Source: TMED23 sp964643045 | GTDB taxonomy: Bacteria; Pseudomonadota; Alphaproteobacteria; Rhodospirillales; UBA2165 | NCBI GenBank assembly: GCA_964643045.1 | Contig: CAZXSC010000053.1 | Span: 1-17,494, forward strand | Length of the DNA: 17,494 bases | Direction of reading: 5' to 3' | Shown here: positions 14,544-17,494 of the stretch, piece by piece | How the letters are laid out: each line of letters begins with the position of its first letter | Position numbering within the stretch: the first letter of the stretch is position 1 | The notes under the pieces: model-generated | Told to the model about the DNA's origin: nothing | Database searches by the model: none | Seen by the model: only the letters and a program-made list of their open reading frames with translations | Program-made: the position numbers and the translations under genes

Positions 14544-16136
14544 TTATGCTCGCATATTCTGTATCTGTTTTTCTATGATTAACGAAGTTCCGGTCATTTC
14601 TTCAGGTTGTTTCAAGTCTAATAATCTTAATAGTGTCGGAGAGACATCAGCCAACAGACCAGCCTGAAGACCCTGAACGAAACTTGGGGGATTGGCCAAA
14701 ATCAATGGAACTGATGATATAGTATGGGCCGTATTTGGTTCATTTGAGTTTTTCTCGCACATTTGCTCCACATTCCCGTGGTCGGCAGTTATTAGCAAAG
14801 TTCCACCAATGCTCAACAATGCTTTTTCTATGCGTCCTAAGCACAAATCTATTGTCTCAACCGCTTTAACAGCAGCTTCGAATATACCAGTGTGTCCGAC
14901 CATATCACAATTGGCAAAATTAGCTACAATCAGGTCAAATTTTTCTGTTTTAATTGCCTCGACTAAACTTTCGGTTAGTTCATAGGCGGACATTTCGGGT
15001 TGTAAATCATAAGTTTTCACTTTAGGCGATGGAACTAAAATGCGTTCTTCTCCTGGAAATATTTTTTCTCTACCCCCATTAAAGAAGAATGTTACATGTG
15101 CATATTTTTCCGTTTCAGCTGCGCGGAGTTGAGTGAGCCCGGCATTAGAAACAACTTCACCTAATATTTGTTCCAATTCACGTCGTGGAAACAATGCTTT
15201 TACGAATTGACTAAGGTGGGAAGAGTATTCTGTCATGCTGGCTTGTGCTGTGAAATTCGGACTACGTTTTTTTTCAAAATGCCTAAAATTTGGGTCAACA
15301 AAACTCGATATTAATTGACGTGCGCGATCTGACCTAAAATTGAACATTAAGATAGCGTCGCCGTCTGTCACACCTTGATAACTGCCTATGATATTTGGTG
15401 TAATGAACTCATCCGTTATCCCATCATCATAACTGTTTTGAATAGCTTTCAAAGGATCTGCAACTCTTAAGCCCTCACCTTCTGCAATTGCGTTATAGGC
15501 TCGCCTGATTCGATCCCAATTATTATCTCGGTCCATCGCCCAATAACGCCCAATGACTGTTGCGATTGAAAATTGTTGCAGTGTTTCAGTCCGTTTGATT
15601 ATTTCATTCATGAATACTTTTCCACCCGATTGGGCCGTGTCTCTGCCATCCATAAAAGCGTGGAGTTTAATTGGCACATTTTTGGAATCCAATATTTTTG
15701 CCAGGGCAACAAGGTGATTTTGGTGGGAGTGAACTCCGCCAGGTGAAACGAGGCCGAGTAAGTGACAGATTCCACCACTCTTTCGCGTTCTTGAAATTAC
15801 ATCGACAAGCGTCGGATTTTTTCGGAGGGTGTCATCAAGAATTTCCTGATCGATCATTGGCAAATCTTGCATAACAATCCTGCCAGCCCCAAGGTTCATG
15901 TGACCTACCTCGGAGTTTCCCATCTGCCCATGAGGCAATCCCACCTCTAATTCTGAGGCTTTTAATTGAGCATTTGGATAAACCTCGTTCATTCGATCCC
16001 AATTTGGTGTTTTAGCATGATAGATAGCATTGTCATCGGCTTTAGCACGTTCGCCCCACCCATCGAGAATGCATAGCATTATGGGTTGGCGCTTCGTACC
16101 ATTATTTTCAACTTGGTCTTGATCGATTTTATCCAT
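14544..16136 (-). CDS. gpmI: 2,3-bisphosphoglycerate-independent phosphoglycerate mutase
   Basis: Interconverts 3- and 2-phosphoglycerate in glycolysis/gluconeogenesis; a cytosolic Mn-dependent enzyme of the alkaline-phosphatase superfamily. From the ATG at 16136 it has 530 aa, close to the family norm. Motifs are the metal-binding LCILDGWG (D25), the phosphoserine motif GNSEVGHMNLGAGR (S75), DGRDTAQSGG, IGRYWAMDRDNNWDR, NFRSDRARQL, FANCDMVGHTG and the metal-binding TADHGNVEQM. The open frame extends two codons upstream to a TTG at 16142, but the ATG gives a natural N-terminus. No strong ribosome site is visible for either. It is the first gene of a five-gene leftward operon with envC, ctpA, the deacetylase and rppH. 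Confidence 0.95.
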   Translation of the reverse strand: MDKIDQDQVENNGTKRQPIMLCILDGWGERAKADDNAIYHAKTPNWDRMNEVYPNAQLKASELEVGLPHGQMGNSEVGHMNLGAGRIVMQDLPMIDQEILDDTLRKNPTLVDVISRTRKSGGICHLLGLVSPGGVHSHQNHLVALAKILDSKNVPIKLHAFMDGRDTAQSGGKVFMNEIIKRTETLQQFSIATVIGRYWAMDRDNNWDRIRRAYNAIAEGEGLRVADPLKAIQNSYDDGITDEFITPNIIGSYQGVTDGDAILMFNFRSDRARQLISSFVDPNFRHFEKKRSPNFTAQASMTEYSSHLSQFVKALFPRRELEQILGEVVSNAGLTQLRAAETEKYAHVTFFFNGGREKIFPGEERILVPSPKVKTYDLQPEMSAYELTESLVEAIKTEKFDLIVANFANCDMVGHTGIFEAAVKAVETIDLCLGRIEKALLSIGGTLLITADHGNVEQMCEKNSNEPNTAHTISSVPLILANPPSFVQGLQAGLLADVSPTLLRLLDLKQPEEMTGTSLIIEKQIQNMRA

Positions 16137-16422
16137 ATACAATATGTCGCAAAAGTAGGGATGAGTTGCAATGGGAGAGTTGAATAAAAGGTATTTTAAG
16201 AATTGTATATTGCCTAAGAAATATAATGCGGTTGGTCTTTCTGTAGTGGTCTGGAAAGTTGGGTCCGTATAATATCATTAGAGATAATGTGCTAATATAC
16301 ACGTTGATATAACGCCTTACTGGCAAAATTGCTACCAAATGCGGAAATTTTAGCTTCGAAATTAATGTAATAGATTATTCATAGTTTAGTTTTGTTAATA
16401 GGATTGGAGCAAAAGTTATAAA
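16137..16422. other. Divergent intergenic region gpmI / DUF6352 gene
   Basis: An AT-rich 286-base spacer that should contain promoters in both directions. Plus-strand TATAAT hexamers are at 16222-16227 and 16268-16273, but neither has a convincing -35 at 16-18 bases. On the minus strand TTAGCA with TATACG at 18 bases is a weak match. No repeat, RNA gene or small ORF with a ribosome site stands out. Confidence 0.4.
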
Positions 16423-17439
16423 ATGACTGATTTCTGGTTGGAGTCTGGTTACAAATTGTTGGATAAGACAGATGATGGACATCTCTTGGTGACAGATGAT
16501 TTCCTCCGAGCTTATTTGATGCGCCCAGAAATGGAGCCGGTTGCAGAGTCTTGTGCAGTTGAGCGCAATCTCTACGCCCGGCTTCTGGAGAATCCGAAAA
16601 TTAAAGTTATGCCGAACGATATTGCTGCGATGGCTGATGATGATATTAAAGAGAATTATCAAGTGATGCTTGGGTTTAGGGATCATTTGGTAGCAAGTGG
16701 TTCGATAGAAAATGGTTATCTCGATCTTTTCAAGAAAGCATTAGTCACAGAAATTCCACCATTATTTGTCAACCAGCTTACGCAGGTAATTGTGCGGAAT
16801 GTACTGGAAGATGTATTTTATCCTCTCTGGGCCCGTTGCGGTGAAATATTGTTTCGTGATCAGCAAATTTCAGTTCAAGGTGATGCCGTGATGGCGGCCG
16901 ATGCTGATACGGTTGATTTGCAATTGTTTCCTGGTGCTCCTGCGAATCTTGGTGTCAGTAGAAGCAAAAGTGGGGAATCCAAAAGAGAAATTGAACTTGA
17001 TGTTTTGACTGAAAAAAATGCTGAGATTTATTGGGAGAGATCTGACAGATACGACACTGTTGTTGATTTGCGTGTTTGGGGTCAAGCGAATACCGCACTA
17101 TGCCGAGTATTGGAAAAATGGGTTAATCATTTTTTTAAATTTGATGCTAAAATTCAGCCGTTGGAAGAAGTGAGAGAGGAAAAATGGGTCTGGCATATAG
17201 GCTTGGATGGTGAGGCATCCTCGCTTCTCAATGACCTTTATAAAGGAACATCAGTAACTGCCGATAGGCAACAACGTCTCATATCATTATTTAGGATGGA
17301 AATACGGGATACAACGCTCATCGATCCGAATATAGCGGGAAAACCCATTTACCTTGGCATGGCAATGACAACGGATAATTTATTGCGCTTAAAACCCCAA
17401 AACCTGCTGATGAATTTGCCATTGGCTGAGAGTGCTTGA
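16423..17439 (+). CDS. DUF6352 family protein, function unknown
   Basis: A 338-aa cytosolic protein with no signal peptide or membrane helix. I recognise it by its opening TDFWLESGYKLL...LLVTDDFLRAYLMRPEMEPVAESCAVERNLYARL and by LGFRDHLVASGSIENGYLDLF and IPPLFVNQLTQVIVRNVL, which match the DUF6352 pattern as I remember it; no database was searched. The C-terminal half (about 180-330) is mixed alpha/beta with a Trp-rich segment (EEKWVWHIGLD) and ends in a segment with YLGMAMTTDNLLRLKPQNLLMNLP. The ATG has GGAG 13 bases upstream. The downstream gene starts 20 bases later with its own strong ribosome site, so the two likely form an operon. No function is assigned. Confidence 0.8.
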   Translation: MTDFWLESGYKLLDKTDDGHLLVTDDFLRAYLMRPEMEPVAESCAVERNLYARLLENPKIKVMPNDIAAMADDDIKENYQVMLGFRDHLVASGSIENGYLDLFKKALVTEIPPLFVNQLTQVIVRNVLEDVFYPLWARCGEILFRDQQISVQGDAVMAADADTVDLQLFPGAPANLGVSRSKSGESKREIELDVLTEKNAEIYWERSDRYDTVVDLRVWGQANTALCRVLEKWVNHFFKFDAKIQPLEEVREEKWVWHIGLDGEASSLLNDLYKGTSVTADRQQRLISLFRMEIRDTTLIDPNIAGKPIYLGMAMTTDNLLRLKPQNLLMNLPLAESA

Positions 17440-17459
17440 CCAAAGAAAAGGAGATTGAA

Positions 17460-17494
17460 ATGGATGATGATCAATTTAATATCAATGTTCGAAA
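17460..17494 (+). CDS. Start of a likely DUF6494 family gene (partial, runs off right edge)
   Basis: An ATG at 17460 follows a perfect AAGGAG (17448-17453) with six bases spacing. The 11 complete codons read MDDDQFNINVR, and the frame is open to the window end. The pattern of an acidic start followed by N-I-x-V/I-R resembles the opening of the short DUF6494 proteins, and the 20-base gap after the DUF6352 gene fits a shared operon. Too little is present for certainty about the family; that a gene starts here is well supported. Confidence 0.7.
   Translation, partial: MDDDQFNINVR

Noticed and set aside
1..17494. tRNA/rRNA genes, insertion sequences, phage genes, toxin-antitoxin or defence genes, CRISPR repeats
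   Set aside because: Reading both strands and all gaps showed none; gaps over 100 bases (2624-2813, 5379-5546, 9357-9710, 16137-16422) have no cloverleaf, regular repeats or transposase fragments that I could recognise.

Overview
The window looks like chromosomal DNA from an AT-leaning alphaproteobacterium. The gene order matches Rhodospirillales-type genomes: a tyrA-hisC-chorismate mutase cluster divergent from metX-metW, and gpmI-envC-ctpA-divergent polysaccharide deacetylase-rppH in a row. Taxonomy and a free-living marine or aquatic lifestyle are inferred from gene content and order only. I saw no rRNA, tRNA, insertion sequence, integrase, phage gene or CRISPR array. Almost everything is core metabolism and envelope biology.

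Positions 1-2623 (minus strand) hold an aromatic amino acid cluster: a chorismate mutase with a degenerate prephenate-dehydratase/ACT-like tail, then a HisC-type aminotransferase, then the first two thirds of prephenate/arogenate dehydrogenase, which runs off the left edge. Together these turn chorismate into prephenate and then tyrosine; the aminotransferase can serve both histidine and aromatic amino acids. Divergently, positions 2814-4652 (plus) carry metX and metW for O-acetylhomoserine formation and methionine synthesis. Their leader holds two copies of an ATAGCTATT element that can pair with each other, followed by a strong ribosome binding site that serves a 22-codon upstream ORF rather than metX. 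That ORF ends in an ATGA overlap with the likely metX start.

Positions 4653-9356 (minus) hold a SAM-dependent methyltransferase whose stop codon abuts the metW stop codon, an exported SUMF1/FGE-fold protein lacking the catalytic cysteines of true formylglycine-generating enzymes, and the korA-korB pair for 2-oxoglutarate:ferredoxin oxidoreductase, with the gamma and alpha parts fused in KorA. A 354-base gap (9357-9710) follows.

Positions 9711-16136 (minus) form a tightly packed leftward operon: gpmI (glycolysis), envC (degenerate LytM amidase activator), ctpA (S41 protease), a membrane-anchored divergent polysaccharide deacetylase with a duplicated acidic segment, and rppH (RNA 5' pyrophosphohydrolase). 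Gaps are 1, 15, 48 and 2 bases. Two genes in it (envC and rppH) appear to start with TTG directly after the upstream stop codon. The right end (16423-17494, plus) carries a DUF6352-type gene of unknown function and the first codons of a likely DUF6494 gene.

I found no clearly new system. The observations most worth checking are the metX leader architecture, the chorismate mutase with a pseudo-dehydratase tail, the TTG starts at operon junctions, and the recent 33-codon duplication in the deacetylase gene.
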